Origin: Erpobdella octoculata
Lineage: Eukaryota > Annelida > Clitellata > Hirudinida > Erpobdellidae
DNA length: 64,000 bases
Direction of reading: 5' to 3'
NCBI GenBank assembly: GCA_963978895.1
Contig: OZ022247.1
Span: forward strand, 12,147,472 to 12,211,471
The notes beneath the pieces are model-generated. The model made no database searches, had not been told where the DNA came from, and saw only the letters and a list, made by a program, of their open reading frames with translations. This document shows positions 1 to 11,328 of the stretch, piece after piece. Numbering within the stretch: the first letter of the stretch is position 1; every line of letters starts with the position of its first letter. Both the position numbers and the translations under genes were made by a program.

Positions 1-54
1 TCTAAATGTAGGTATTCTAATGTAAAGTAATGAAAATGTATTTAGTTTTTATAC

Positions 55-138
55 CTCACAAGACATTGTAGGTATGTATGGGTCTGCAGTTGCAACTCCA
101 GTTGTTGGTTGCTCTTCATGTGGTCCTGGTTTTCTCGA
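55..138 (-). CDS. THAP gene exon 3 (probable)
   Basis: 84 nt, phase 0 on both sides, acceptor TTTTCTCAAG and donor GAG|GTATAAAA, the same donor context as exon 2. It encodes a short Pro/Thr/Glu-rich linker (SRKPGPHEEQPTTG). No domain is recognised. Confidence 0.45.
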
Positions 139-1321
139 CTTGAGAAAATAACAAAATGATCAAGCAATAAATAATAAAATATTTTAAAATAATTTTACAA
201 GATAAGTACACTTTAAAAATAAAAATGTACATGGTAATCATAATCTAAAAATAACATTTTATTGTAGTTTATTGTAAAGTAATAAATATGTATTTAGCTT
301 TTATACCTCAGTGCAGCGATCTGGAAAATTAAAAATAGTTAGAATAGCACCATGGCGAAGTCGAGTTGTTTGTCCAGTTCTATCGAAGCAATTCTCTTCA
401 AAATGTTCTGAGCAAACCACAGACTTCTTTGTACAATTAAAATCTGAACGATTCCTATTGGCCACCCAACTCAGGCTTAGTGAAGGGAAACCTGCAAATA
501 GGAAGATATTGCACATTTTACTAGTCTCCATTGCCTAAACCTACAAGTTGCTAGTCAATATGACCAAAGAACAGGAGTTTTCTAATTTAATGGTTGTTGA
601 GGTGTTAAGAATTTTTATGATTCACCGTTATTTTTCTTCAAGGATCACAGTCACTTATTGTCCCATAACAAAATAAGAATAAACTATAATTCATAAGGTG
701 ACTAAAAAAGAGAACTGTTTGCAATGATGTTGATAGCAACAATAATTATATTGATGGGAAAAGTAAAATGAGATGATTCAGTGATAAAGACACATTGTAG
801 AAAAATGCACATCATATCATAGTCAAAATGTTTGCTGCTTTTCAATATAGACACAAGCAAACAGTTTTGACATTGAAACAATGTTTACAACTTACAAACA
901 TTTCAATAGTCGTCTACTTTTGTCAGGTTTTACAAGAAAAATTAATAGCAAGTGAATATAAAATATAATATGATCTCTCTCTACCCAAACTAACTGAAAC
1001 TATAAATCAAGATAATTCTCAAAGTACTTAAAATAGAAACGAAGTCAGAAATTCTACATTTCATCTTTGCGAACTTAAAACGTAAACAAAAACTATTTTT
1101 AAACCTTTCAATAATGAGGTTGAGGACACAATTATTTAGGCTAGGCTGACATAGTTAATAGTTTAGTTATTTGCTCAGCCAAACGACAGTGTTGCTAAAT
1201 ATAGCTCAGGCGGCAAATAAACCTTGCTAAAAAAAACTTAATTAAGTACTTACAAATGAAATGACTGTTTTGCTCCCTTATATTTTCTATTGAAGCAATT
1301 ACAAGCAGCGCAATTCGGCAT
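55..1321 (-). CDS. THAP-domain zinc-finger gene, 5' exons (continues beyond left edge; frameshifted)
   Basis: Three minus-strand exons can be read: 1321-1254, 491-307 and 138-55. The first starts with ATG and supplies the first zinc ligands of a THAP finger (MPNCAAC) and the stretch QSFH; it ends at a GTAAGT donor. The second supplies the CSEH ligand pair and the downstream GAILTIFNFP block, which in THAP proteins is the conserved AVPTIF region. THAP domains bind DNA in host regulators and in P-element transposases. Oddity: joining exon 1 (phase 2) to exon 2 gives the expected FPFTKPEL start, but the following W..N..R part lies in another frame, so exon 2 has a small indel near 460-475. The gene is either a pseudogene or a decaying THAP/P-like transposon. 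The rest lies left of the window. Confidence 0.6.
307..491 (-). CDS. THAP gene exon 2 (contains frameshift)
   Basis: The acceptor TTTGCAG precedes 491 and the donor GAG|GTATAAAA follows 307. It encodes VCSEHFEENCFDRT and GAILTIFNFP. The first ~20 nt read in the frame set by exon 1 (FPFTKPEL); the rest is open only in another frame. Confidence 0.6.
1254..1321 (-). CDS. THAP gene exon 1
   Basis: ATG at 1321 opens 22 codons plus 2 bases, then the consensus donor GTAAGT. It encodes the C-x2-C ligand pair of the THAP finger and ends at SFH, which precedes the conserved FP motif in the family. Confidence 0.6.
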
Positions 1322-1671
1322 TTTTAAACTTCTAAAAAGATTCCGTCAATAGCATCAGATAGTTGGCCTTCCAAAATGGCGACCAGCGGCGAGGCGAAAC
1401 CCAGACAGGTCTAAGCGCAATCCAGTTATATTATAGAGATCAGTGGTTTTTAGTAGGCAGTTATTTCCAAAAACATCCAATACAGTTTTTTTCGTAGGTG
1501 GTTTTTTCACTATCACCCAATAAATACGGTGTTTATCGTAGGCTGTTTTTCCCAATATCGCCCATTAAAGGTTTTTTCCGTAGGCAGTTTTTCAAAATCA
1601 TACAATCAAAGAGAAAACTATTCCAAAACGTGTTCAAGTAAAAAATCATCTGCTACTGGTTATAATAGTCA

Positions 1672-1693
1672 CACGCTTCGCTTGCGAAGCGTG
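1672..1693. repeat. GC-rich perfect hairpin, copy 1
   Basis: CACGCTTCGC, loop TT, then GCGAAGCGTG: a 10-bp perfect stem in very AT-rich sequence. The same palindrome recurs at 3340-3361 and 3945-3966, and with one mismatch at 3447-3468. Confidence 0.85.
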
Positions 1694-3339
1694 CGTAAAG
1701 TTATTACTATAATAGCGCATTGGTGTTGTTTTTGAGCTTATAGTGCAATTTGAGTGCGATTACCTTTACTATTAATAATATAGCGTGGGTCAAGTGCTGG
1801 TTCCCTAACATAAAAGCGCAATGATGTATGTATTATGTATTATGTATGTCACCCGATTAGCATCTGCAGGTCTGAAAAAACTCACTTTTATAGATTATGA
1901 GACGCTGAGCACAATTTGTTAAGCCAGTTTATGTTAAAAATGTTTAAATAAATAGTTATTAGCCGCGAAAGTTTAACGCTTTGCGGATATATATAATGCA
2001 TCGTACGTCATCTTTCAATATAAACAAGTAGAAAATAAATAAATCTTCGAAGTAGAAAGCCGACGGGTTTTCCTCAATAATAATTATATAAAAATATAAA
2101 TTATTCCAATATTTTAATTATTAATAATATTATTAATAAAGAAAATTAACTAATTTGCTAATATTATTCCTATTATTGGAAAATTCTACGCTTTGCGGAT
2201 ATATTTGAGGAAATTATTATGAACGACATTTTACTATTTTGCAATTATTATTCCTCTTAATACATTTAATGAAATTATTAGTATACTACTTCGGCGGAGT
2301 TTTACTATAATGCATCGTACGTCAATTTTCAATATAAACAAGTAGAAAATAAATAAATCTTCGAAGTAGAAAGCCGACGGGTTTTCCTCAATTATAATTA
2401 TATAAAAATATAAATTATTCCAATATTTTAATTATTAATGATATTATTAATAAAGAAAATTAACTAATTTGCTAATATTATTCCTATTATTGGAAAATTC
2501 TACGCTTTGCGGATATATTTAAGGAAATTATTATTAACGACATTTTGCAATTATTATTCCTCTTAATACATTTAATGAAATTATTATTAACGACATTTTA
2601 CTATTTTGCAATTATTATTCCTCTTATTATAATAATTGCTAATTAATAATAATTTCATTAAATGTATCCGCAAATTGTCGAATTTTCCAATAATAGGAAT
2701 AATATTAGCAAAATAGTTAACTTTCGTAAATAATAATATTATTAATAACATTTTACTATTTTGCAATTATTATTCTTCTTATTGTAATAATTGCTAATAT
2801 TATTCCTATTATTGGAAAGTTCGACGCTTTGCGGATATATTTTGAGCTTACGTCATAACTCAATATAAACAAGTTGAAAATAAATAAATCACCGGCGGGT
2901 TTTCCCAATATCAGCCATTGAAGGCTGGGTTTTTTGTAGGCAGTTCTATTCATTATCAGACATTAAAGGTTGGGTTTTTTCGTAGGATGTTTTTCCAAAA
3001 TTGCCCAATAAAAGTTTTTTTATCCGTAGGAGTTTTTTTTCTATATTAGCCGTTACAGTTTGTTTTTTTTCGTAGGCTGTTTTTCCGATACCATTCAATA
3101 AATATTTGTATTTTTCGTAGGCTGTTATTTCCAAAAACATCCAATATAGGTTTTTTTTTGTAGGCGGCTTTTTCACTATCACCCAATAAATATGGGTTTT
3201 TTCGTAGGCTGTTTTTTCTAATATCACCCATTAAAAGTTTTTTTTTGTAGGCAGATTTTCTAAAATCATCCAATCAAATAGAAGACCATTCCAAGACGTT
3301 TTCAAGTGAAAATTTATCAGCTACTGGCTAAAATAGTCA

Positions 3340-3361
3340 CACGCTTCGCTTGCGAAGCGTG
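3340..3361. repeat. GC-rich perfect hairpin, copy 2
   Basis: Same 22-bp sequence as copy 1 (stem CACGCTTCGC, TT loop). Confidence 0.85.
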
Positions 3362-3446
3362 CGTAAAGTTATTACTATAATAGCGCATTGGTGTTGTTTT
3401 TGAGTTTAGAGTGCGACTACCTTTACCATTAATATGTAAAAACTAA

Positions 3447-3468
3447 CACGCATCGCGCGCGAAGCGTG
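3447..3468. repeat. GC-rich hairpin, degenerate copy 3
   Basis: CACGCATCGC, GC, GCGAAGCGTG: one mismatch in the 10-bp stem. Confidence 0.75.
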
Positions 3469-3944
3469 GGTCAAGTGTTGGTCCCTACTATAAAAGCGCA
3501 ATGATGTAATATGTATTATGTATGTCACCCGACTAGCATCTGCAGGTCTGAAAAAACTCACGTTTATAGATTGTGAGACGCTGAACACAATTTGTTAGGG
3601 CACTTTTTTGTTAAAATGTTTAAATAAGAAGTTATTAGCCGCGAAAGTTCTACGCTTTGCGGATATATATAATGCATTGTACGTCATCACACAATATAAA
3701 CAAGTTGAAAATAAACAAATCACCGAATGCGGGTTTTCCCAATAATTTTGAGATTACGTGATCACACAATATAAACAAGTTGAGAATAAATAGAGGTGGC
3801 TGTATTCGTAGGCGGTGTTTTCAATATCAGCCATTTAAGGTTGTTTTTTTGTAGGTGGTTTTTTCAAATTTATCCATTCAATGAGAAAACCATTCCAAAA
3901 CGTTTCCAAGTAAAAAATCATTTGCGACTAGCTGAAAAAACTCA

Positions 3945-3966
3945 CACGCTTCGCGCGCGAAGCGTG
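3945..3966. repeat. GC-rich perfect palindrome, copy 4
   Basis: CACGCTTCGC, GC, GCGAAGCGTG: a fully self-complementary 22-mer, followed by GCGTCAACTGCTGG as in copy 3 (GGGTCAAGTGTTGG). Confidence 0.85.
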
Positions 3967-4489
3967 CGTCAACTGCTGGTAATACATAATTGCGCTTACA
4001 TGTCGTTAACACAATTAACATAATTTGAGCTAACATTAAATTAAATTATGATAATAGCTTAATTAAAAACTTTAATAACTAGAAAACCCTGTTTCTTGGA
4101 AGTGTTCAAGAAAATTTTTTTCTAATATTAGATCTATTATTTTCAGCTCATTTTGTTTCTAAAATTGTTTAATCTGATTTTCTTAACTTTTGTGCTCTTA
4201 CTTAAACTTGGCATAATTCTGTTACCTGGCTTCTATCAAATTGTTAATTACTTAATTTTATAGAATTTGTTAAAAGGGCCTGACATTTTTTTAGTTTTTT
4301 AAAAGTTTGATTACTGTCGTTAAGTTACCCGATGTTGTTAAGCAATTTTGATTTTTTATTCAGTGAAACAAAAAAAATTCAAAATTAAACGTTTTACTGG
4401 TAAATGTGAAAAATAGCGCCATAAATTATTTCCGATGTTTTTAATTATATTTTTATATTAAAATACATATAATTAAAAAGAAAAATAAA

Positions 4490-4790
4490 TTAGCAATAGA
4501 CTTATTTAATTAGTTTTTTCAAATTATGTTTAAAATAAGTAAAGGAAAAAACGAGTTTTTCAACACACACTTTTATTTCAAATACACTCGATTTAGAAAT
4601 ACGAAAGATGCTCAAATTAAGTTTTTTTTAATTGAATCATGTATTGTCATGCAATATAAAGCTATGCTGAAAGTTTCAGCTTCCTAGCTAGTCAAAAAAC
4701 TGGTTAAATTTTACTTGCAAGATTTGCGTCCAGAGAAAGCCACACACACACACACACACATACACAGAGAGAGAGAGAGATTGTAACCTA
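4490..4790 (+). repeat. interspersed repeat family R, copy 1
   Basis: Shares a ~280-bp diverged segment with 34340-34640 in the opposite orientation, including AAATACACTCGATTTAGAAATAC and GCTGAAAGTTTC-AGCTTCCTAGCTAGTC in pieces. It ends in a (CA)n/(GA)n stretch. No coding capacity; element class not recognised. Confidence 0.65.
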
Positions 4791-5114
4791 AATAAAAGTT
4801 TGTAAAAAAGTTAACGACAGATAATCGTCAGGTAGTAGCTTAAAAATAAACTTATAAACAAACAAGTGAATCAAAAAATAGTTTTTTTAAAACAGACTTT
4901 TATATAATCGATTGTATAGGCCACCTGAGAAAGCCACACACACACACACACACATACACACACAGAGAGAGATTGTAACCTAAATAAAAGTTTGTAAAAA
5001 AGTTAACGACAGATAATCGTCAGGTAGTAGCTTAAAAATAAACTTATAAACAAACAAGTGAATCAAAAAATAGTTTTTTTAAAACACACTTTTATATAAT
5101 CGATTGTATAGGCC
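4733..5114 (+). repeat. 190-bp tandem duplication
   Basis: Two nearly identical ~190-bp units (about 4733-4926 and 4927-5114), each GAGAAAGCCACACAC, (CA)n, (GA)n, then ATTGTAACCTAAATAAAAG and onward to GATTGTATAGGCCAC. Only the microsatellite length and a few bases differ, so the duplication is recent. Confidence 0.85.
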
Positions 5115-6085
5115 ACTAGAGCATCTGCATTGTAATTCTGTTTTTTTTCTAAAATCTTTAGAGTTGTTACCACTTGCCGATTTTCATGTTATTTATAATG
5201 CACTGATCACAGCTCAATAGATTTTTGTCTGCAAAGCCTTTTTTGCCTTCAAAAACCATTAGTATAACTGGTACCTGCGCTATGGCATCTCCGATGATCT
5301 GCGTGAAACATTACATACTGAAAAATTTAATTTTGACCAGGCAGTTTTTAACTATTTGCAGAGACTTAGGAACCCGTAAGAATGCCTCGTTTCGTGGCTG
5401 CGTTAGTGAACTGTTCAATCTTTTCCTGACGGTCTGAAGAAAAAAGAATAGAACTACACATTTTGTTCGTATATCTGAACATATTATGATTGTCGGATCA
5501 TCACAGCCCTAGGAGCCAGTCAAGTTTCGCCGATAGTTGAAGCAGGTTATTTAATAAAACAATTTTTTGCTCCCCAGCCCGTCGGTAATTCAGCCCTCAC
5601 AGGCCCGTTTTATAGGCCTAAAATCCCTTTACTTAGAACACAAATCTCGCTCGGCCTGACTTGATTTCAACTTTGACCCGGCTCGTTTGAAAGCTTTAAA
5701 ATCAAGGCCTCTAGCCCGTGCTGTACTTTAATGTCCAGGCGGAAAATATGGAAATACTTGGGTTTTTAATGTGGCTTTTTTAATTGAAAAACAGCCAAAT
5801 TTAAAAAATTACTTGATATTAAGTCATTAATTGACTCCCCAACGTCTCATTATTTTAATTTGATAAACATATTGAAAAGGATACAACTGTGTTTGTTTTT
5901 TTCTCAATAAATAGTCTCATTTTGCTTTTCTGATTCTGGCATGAGTAAAGGTTATGATGTAGTCATTATAAGCTTGAAAATATGGCTGTTTTTAAAAACT
6001 TCAATAACTTTTTTCAAATTGTAACAACTGTCAGTAGATCGAACTCTTGATTTATTTTATCTCAGCTGTTCACTTGGAATTTAAA
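5115..6085. other. unassigned sequence
   Basis: AT-rich, no gene recognised. Around 5570-5740 there is a run of diverged GGCCC/GGGCC clusters (AGCCCGTCGG, CAGGCCCG, TAGCCCGTG) like the GC-rich hAT MITE family found at 24.9, 27.2 and 31.6 kb, probably an old copy. Confidence 0.4.
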
Positions 6086-6089
6086 TTGT

Positions 6090-6410
6090 TTAACTCATGT
6101 AAATCCTGTTTGTGGGCCTAGTGAAAAGGTAACTACTCTGGAAGTTAGTACTGCAATCCATAACATGAAGCGTAGCAAGGTAGGAGCTTCAGGAGTGGTA
6201 GCAAGCATGTTGAAAGCTGCTGGAGAAGTTGGTACAATGTGAGTGACTGGTGTGGTAGTGAAGGATGGTAAAACCACTGTAGACTGGAATAAGAGACAGA
6301 TGGTGAATGTTTACAAAAGAAAAAGTGATGCGTTAATATGTGGCTCATACAGGAGATTTGAGAATAAAATTGTTAAAGCGTGCAATGAAAGTCTTGGAGA
6401 GTTTGATTGA
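6090..6410 (+). pseudogene. LINE reverse-transcriptase relic (fingers region)
   Basis: Frame-by-frame translation gives CGPSEKVTTLEVSTAIHNMK, then GASGVVASMLKAAGEV, a TGA stop, VVVKDGKTTVDWNKRQMV and VYKRKSDALICGSYR. This is the conserved N-terminal RT region of non-LTR elements (A.GPSG...EMLK...; P..W....V.....KG....YR). The stop and truncation on both sides make it a dead fragment. Confidence 0.7.
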
Positions 6411-6928
6411 AATTAGCCCGTTTCTCTTCTGCACTAAAAAGAAAAAAGTATTTCTCTGGCTAAATTAAATTTGTTAACATACTAACAGTAAAATTTTAAA
6501 ACTATAAAAACGAGAGTCGCGTTGTTTTATAATCTGGAAAACGACCCACGTTTTTATAGTTATAGACTTTTACTATTAGCTCAAATTCTGAGGTCTATGG
6601 ACAACACTGCCCCACCAAGGCAGAAGGAAGCAAGTCACCGAAACGTGATTTCGTAATAAACGTAAAACAAATCTAGGTTTTACTAGTAATGCTGGGACAT
6701 GATTCCTTTTGCCATGGGTTATACACAGACACTATGCAGAGTAAATCAAATTCGTATATACCATAATGTAGGTCTTACTTTCTACGCGTTCTACCAAGCT
6801 CAATCTCCATCGCACTCCTGTCGATGCTTTTAAAATCTTCAATTATTACATAAAACTCTCTTCAAAAGTAAAAACCTGGGAATCTATACATTGATTCTGA
6901 TTTGTCGATGCGGTCACAGATCAATAGC
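6411..6928. other. unassigned sequence upstream of the LTR element
   Basis: No gene recognised. GTCACCGAAACGTGATTTCG at about 6636-6655 resembles 3' regions of invertebrate retroelements, but this cannot be assigned. Confidence 0.3.
6924..6928. repeat. target-site duplication, left (ATAGC)
   Basis: ATAGC directly before the 5' LTR, repeated at 11549-11553 after the 3' LTR; 5 bp is the usual length for Ty3/gypsy integrases. Confidence 0.9.
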
Positions 6929-7148
6929 TGTTATGGAGACATTTAATTGTATTAATTATATATTTTTATAATTGACAGTTAATATTAATATCTACGGTTG
7001 TGGATATTAATATCTTTGTTTTCCTTCCATTAACGTCCTTTTTTTGAGTTTCTCTCTCGTTGTTGATGGCTGAGCGCTGTATCGTTTTAATGGTTAAATA
7101 AACTATATTCGAAATATAACTAACGTCGTTGTTTATCGGGTCATAACA
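6929..7148 (+). repeat. 5' LTR
   Basis: TG...CA termini, AATAAA at 7097-7102. Identical to the 3' LTR except position 6964. Confidence 0.95.
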
Positions 7149-7151
7149 TTT

Positions 7152-7162
7152 TGGCGACGAGG
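7152..7162 (+). promoter_or_regulatory. probable tRNA primer-binding site
   Basis: TGGCGACGAGG three bases after the 5' LTR; TGGCG-type primer sites are common in metazoan gypsy elements. The cognate tRNA was not identified. Confidence 0.6.
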
Positions 7163-7169
7163 ATTTGAA

Positions 7170-10100
7170 ATGGCTGAAGAAAAGTTTTATTCACTCATGG
7201 CTACGTTTTTGGAGGAAAACCGACGCCGAGACGAAGAAAACCGACGCCGAGATGAAGAAAACCGCAAACGTGAGGAGGAGATGCGTACGCAAATTCTCGA
7301 AGACAATCGCAAACGCGAAGAGGTTTTTGCAGAACTCATTCGGTCGATGAAGTTTCAATCAAGTGGTCCAGTTTCAATGGTTAGAAACAAACCAGATTTG
7401 GTACCAGAGTTGATGAGACAAATTTAGGAATTCAGCCATGACCCCGAGTCCGGTAGGACATTCTCAAAGTGGATTGATCGTTTCGAAGCAGTTATGATCA
7501 GCCATTGTACCGAGTTATCCGACCCAGATAAAACGCAAGCACTCGTGTCGAAGTTGGACTTGCAATCGTATGGGAGTTTCACCGACCACATCTTGCCGAA
7601 AACAACAAAAGATCTGACCTACGACGAAACCAAAGAAATTTTGGAGTCGCTGTTTGGGGACAAGGTCTCGGTTTTCAGGAGAAGGTTCGACATGTTCAGG
7701 TTGGTAATTGGTGATCTTGGGTACAGCAAGCTAGGTTCAACAATAAATAGAATGACGGCACTGGCTCAAGTCGAACAAATGTCAAAAGAACATTTTAAAT
7801 GTCTTGTTTTTGTTTCGGCACTGCAAGGAGCTCGACATGCTGACATCCGAACAAGGTTGTTGAGGAAACTGGAGACTCAAGAGGAGTGCACGTTAGCTGA
7901 CCTTGTTAAAGAATGCGAGTTTGTAACGAGTTTGAAAATAGATTCGGACGTCATCGACAATGTACAAAATGTTAATGCAGTAAAACAAATGAACAGGAAG
8001 AAGCCTCGACCTGGGTTCCCTAGCAAGGATATCCCCCGATCTTCTACCAAAGGTAATTGTTTCATCTGTGGTTCGCCAGAACATTTTAGAAAAGATTGTC
8101 CGAAAAATCAGCCAAAAGCTCAACAGAGAAAAAATAAAGCAATTAAGAAGATTGTTGGTAATGTGGTTGCCAATCGGAGGTACACTGAGGTTAATTTTGG
8201 TGACACTCAGGTTAGAATGCAGTTAGATTCTGGTGCCGACGTCACACTCATCAACAAGGAAACATGGGAACAAATCGGTTCACCTGCCTTGGAGAGGTCA
8301 ACGACGACACTGGGAGCTGCAAATGGAAGTCCGATTGAGGTCCTGGGACAATTTGATGTAAAGTTCACCTGTGGAGGACATTCAGGTCACGGTCGCTGCT
8401 ACGTGGCTGACAAAGTCGAGCAATTGTTAGGCATCGAATGGATGAACCAACTTCCTCCTCTTCAAAAAGCATTCAACGCCATCTGCTGCAAAATTGAGCA
8501 GAAGCCAAAGGAGGAAGGGGAACATCTTGCCAGCAGTTTGAGTGAATGTTTTCCAGATGTTTTCAAGGAAGAATTGGGAAAATGTCAAACAAAAGCTCAA
8601 TTGTTCGTCAAGCAGGGAACACGTCCAATCTTCTGCCGACAGAGAAAGATTCCGTTTGCTCGGGAAGAAGCAGTTAACGTGGAGCTGGAGCGTTTGGTGC
8701 AGCAGGGAGTTCTGAAGAAGGTTGACTACAGCAACTGGGCCGCCCCGATTGTTGTGGTTGCCAAGAAAAATGGAGCAGTCAGGATATGTGCAGACTTCAA
8801 AACAGGACTCAACGATGCACTGGAAATGCACCGACACCCGCTACCTGTGCCCGATGAAATCTTTGCTCGTCTGAACCAAGGCGCATGGTTCACTCAGATT
8901 GACTTCGCTGACGCATACTTGCAGATGGAAGTTGAAGACGACTCGAAGGAACTGGTCACAATTAATACACACAAAGGTTTGTTCCAGTACCAGCGATTGC
9001 CTTTTGGAGTCAAATGCGCACCTGGCATTTTTCAAGAAGCTATGGATCGAATGATCACAGGACTGGAAGGTTGTGCAGCATATCTAGATGATGTCATAGT
9101 GACCGGATCTACGCTGGATGAACACAATCGAAATGTTAAAGCTTTGTTCAAGAAAATCGCTGAGAGTGGATTTCGTGTACGAATGGAAAAGTGTTCATTT
9201 GCTAAAGAAGAAATCAAGTTTTTGGGGCACATTGTTTCAAGAGATGGCCGTCGACCAGACCCCGAGAAAATTCAAGCGATTGTTGAAATGCCAGAGCCTA
9301 AGGATGCAAAGCAGTTAAAATCATTCTTAGGCATGATAAGCTATTATTCGTCCTTTGTACCAGAGATGCGATCAATGAGGGGCCCTTTGGACGATCTCGA
9401 AAGGAAGGACACATTTGAATGGACTGCAGAGCACCAGGAAGTTTTAAGAAAGCTAAAGAAAGTGCTGCAGTCAGATCTGTTGTTGACGCACTACGACCCT
9501 GAACTGGACATTGTCGTTGCTGCGGACGCGTGTGAATATGGAATCGGAGCTGTGATCTCCCATCGTTTTCCAAACGGCATGGAAAAAGCAATTGCACACG
9601 CCAGTAGAGCTCTCACAAAGGCTGAGAAGAACTACGGACAGATAGAGAAGGAAGCTCTTGCCTTGGTATTCGCAGTGAGAAAATTCCACCGCTATGTTTA
9701 TGGCAGACGCTTCATGCTGCTGACAGATCACAAGCCCTTACTATCTATTTTTGGATCAAAGGTTGGTGTATCTGCTCACTCAGCAAATCGACTACAACGA
9801 TGGGAACTCGTCTTGCTTGCTTACGACTTCAACATCGAGTACAGACGATCTACCCACTTTGGACAAGCCGATGCACTATCCCGTCTTATCACTTCAAGAA
9901 AACTGCAGGAAGATGATGACATCGTTATCGCAAAGATTGAAATGGATGTCAACGCAGTTCAGAGTGATGTTATCCGACACTTGCCTGTCACTAAGGAGGA
10001 AATTCGTAGGATGACCGAAGAAGACTCCGAGCTAAAGTTGGTTGTGGAAGCCGTCAGAACAGGACGATGGCCGAGATTTCAGTCAGGATCGCTCCTACAC

Positions 10101-11318
10101 GCCTACCACAGCCGTGCTACAAACATGTCTGTTTGTAATGGTGTACTCTTCATGGGATCTCGCGCAGTGATACCAGCAATATTGAAGAACCAAGTTCTGA
10201 AAATGCTGCACGAAGGACACCCAGGAGCCACCAGGATGAAGATGCTCGCTCGGAGGTATGTTTATTGGCAAGGTATCGACAGGGATATTGAAGACAGAGT
10301 AAGGCTTTGCAGCTCCTGTCAGATGGCTGCAAAGATGCCTGTCAAAAATGAATTGTCACCATGGCCGACACCAGATTGCGCATGGGAGAGGATCCATATA
10401 GACTATGCCGGTCCAATGGAAGGAATGATGTTCCTTGTGGTTGTGGATGCCTTCTCCAAGTGGCCTGAAATTGTCCAAATGAGGACATCGACAACAACTG
10501 CTACAATCAAAGAGTTGGGTAAAAAATTTTCACAGCATGGGTACCCAAAGATGTTAGTGTCGGACAATGGAACACAATTTGTTTCAAAGGAGTTTGAGGA
10601 GTACTGCCAAAGTCATAGCATCAACCATGTAAGATCACCGCCATATCAGCCTCACTGCAACGGACAAGCCGAACGTTTCGTTGATACGTTCAAGCGGGCT
10701 CTTAGAAAATTGCAGGGAGAGGGTGCGACGGCTGACGTGCTGCAAAAGTTCTTGCTGACGTATAGGACAACACCTCTACCATCATCAGAAGAACTGAAAA
10801 CACCTGCAGAGCTACTCCTAGGCAGACAATTACGAATTCCTTTGACAGACCTCCAACTGAATAAATTCCATCATCAAGATGAAAAGATCGAGAAACCCGG
10901 TTCTTGTAAAAGAGAGTTTACAGAACAAGATGCTGTCTATGTGCGGACATACGACAATCCGAATCAGCCAGAATGGACTCCCGGTAGAATCGTCCGACGT
11001 TTGGGAAAATCTGTTTATGACGTTGAAGTTGGAAGAAGAGTGATGCGGCGACACTGCAATCAGTTGCGAAAACGGGTATCAGAAGAAGCTCTAGTGGTTA
11101 TATCTGATGTTTTCGACATCCCTCTTCTCCCACCAATCAAGTCATCCCTGAAGACGACCGATTCTTCTAACAGTGCCATATCGGTTGACGTTTCAGTTAA
11201 CGAGGACAATCGTCAAATCATCTCGACAGACCAGGTTCCAAAGGTGAGGCCTAAAAGAACACGTCGACCTCCTCGAAGATTGGAAATGAATGCTTCCAAG
11301 AAAACTTATCTTGTTTAG
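7170..11318 (+). CDS. gag-pol polyprotein interrupted by one in-frame TAG
   Basis: ATG at 7170 opens an 85-codon segment rich in Glu/Arg (coiled coil likely); TAG at 7425-7427 stops it. The same frame then stays open to 11318, and an internal ATG at 7494 gives 1274 residues. Numbered from 7494: CCHC knuckle CFICGSPEHFRKDC at 189-202; protease LDSGAD with Asp245; RT with YLDD at 530-533; RNase H Asp678 and TDHKPL; integrase zinc finger H906, H909, C939, C942; integrase catalytic D970, D1024, E1060 (D,D35E spacing). A conserved basic C-terminal segment follows; no chromodomain is seen. All catalytic residues are present, so the TAG is the only visible lesion. It could be a fresh nonsense mutation or a programmed readthrough site. 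Confidence 0.93.
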
Positions 11319-11328
11319 GAGGGGGAGG
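11317..11328 (+). promoter_or_regulatory. polypurine tract
   Basis: AGGAGGGGGAGG immediately before the 3' LTR, overlapping the pol stop codon; expected plus-strand primer for reverse transcription. Confidence 0.9.

Larger units (their letters stand above)
1360..4025. repeat. complex interspersed repeat block (three related modules)
   Basis: Three related copies (about 1430-1960, 2885-3660, 3795-4020) share degenerate short tandem units built on TTTTTCGTAGGC and on CAATATCACCCA, followed by CACACGCTTCGC palindromes and the tail GCGAAAGTTC-ACGCTTTGCGGATATAT. Between them, 1980-2860 holds an AT-rich tandem duplication: the stretch starting ATAATGCATCGTACGTCA recurs at about 1995 and 2310. Short open frames here are translations of the tandem units, not genes. 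Probably remains of a non-autonomous DNA element family; class unknown. Confidence 0.7.

Noticed and set aside
5225..5437. 70-residue frame as a gene
   Set aside because: No family recognised in either strand and stops interrupt all longer readings; left as unassigned.
8427..8837. 136-residue minus-strand frame inside the retrotransposon
   Set aside because: Shadow of the pol frame; the plus strand carries all conserved motifs.
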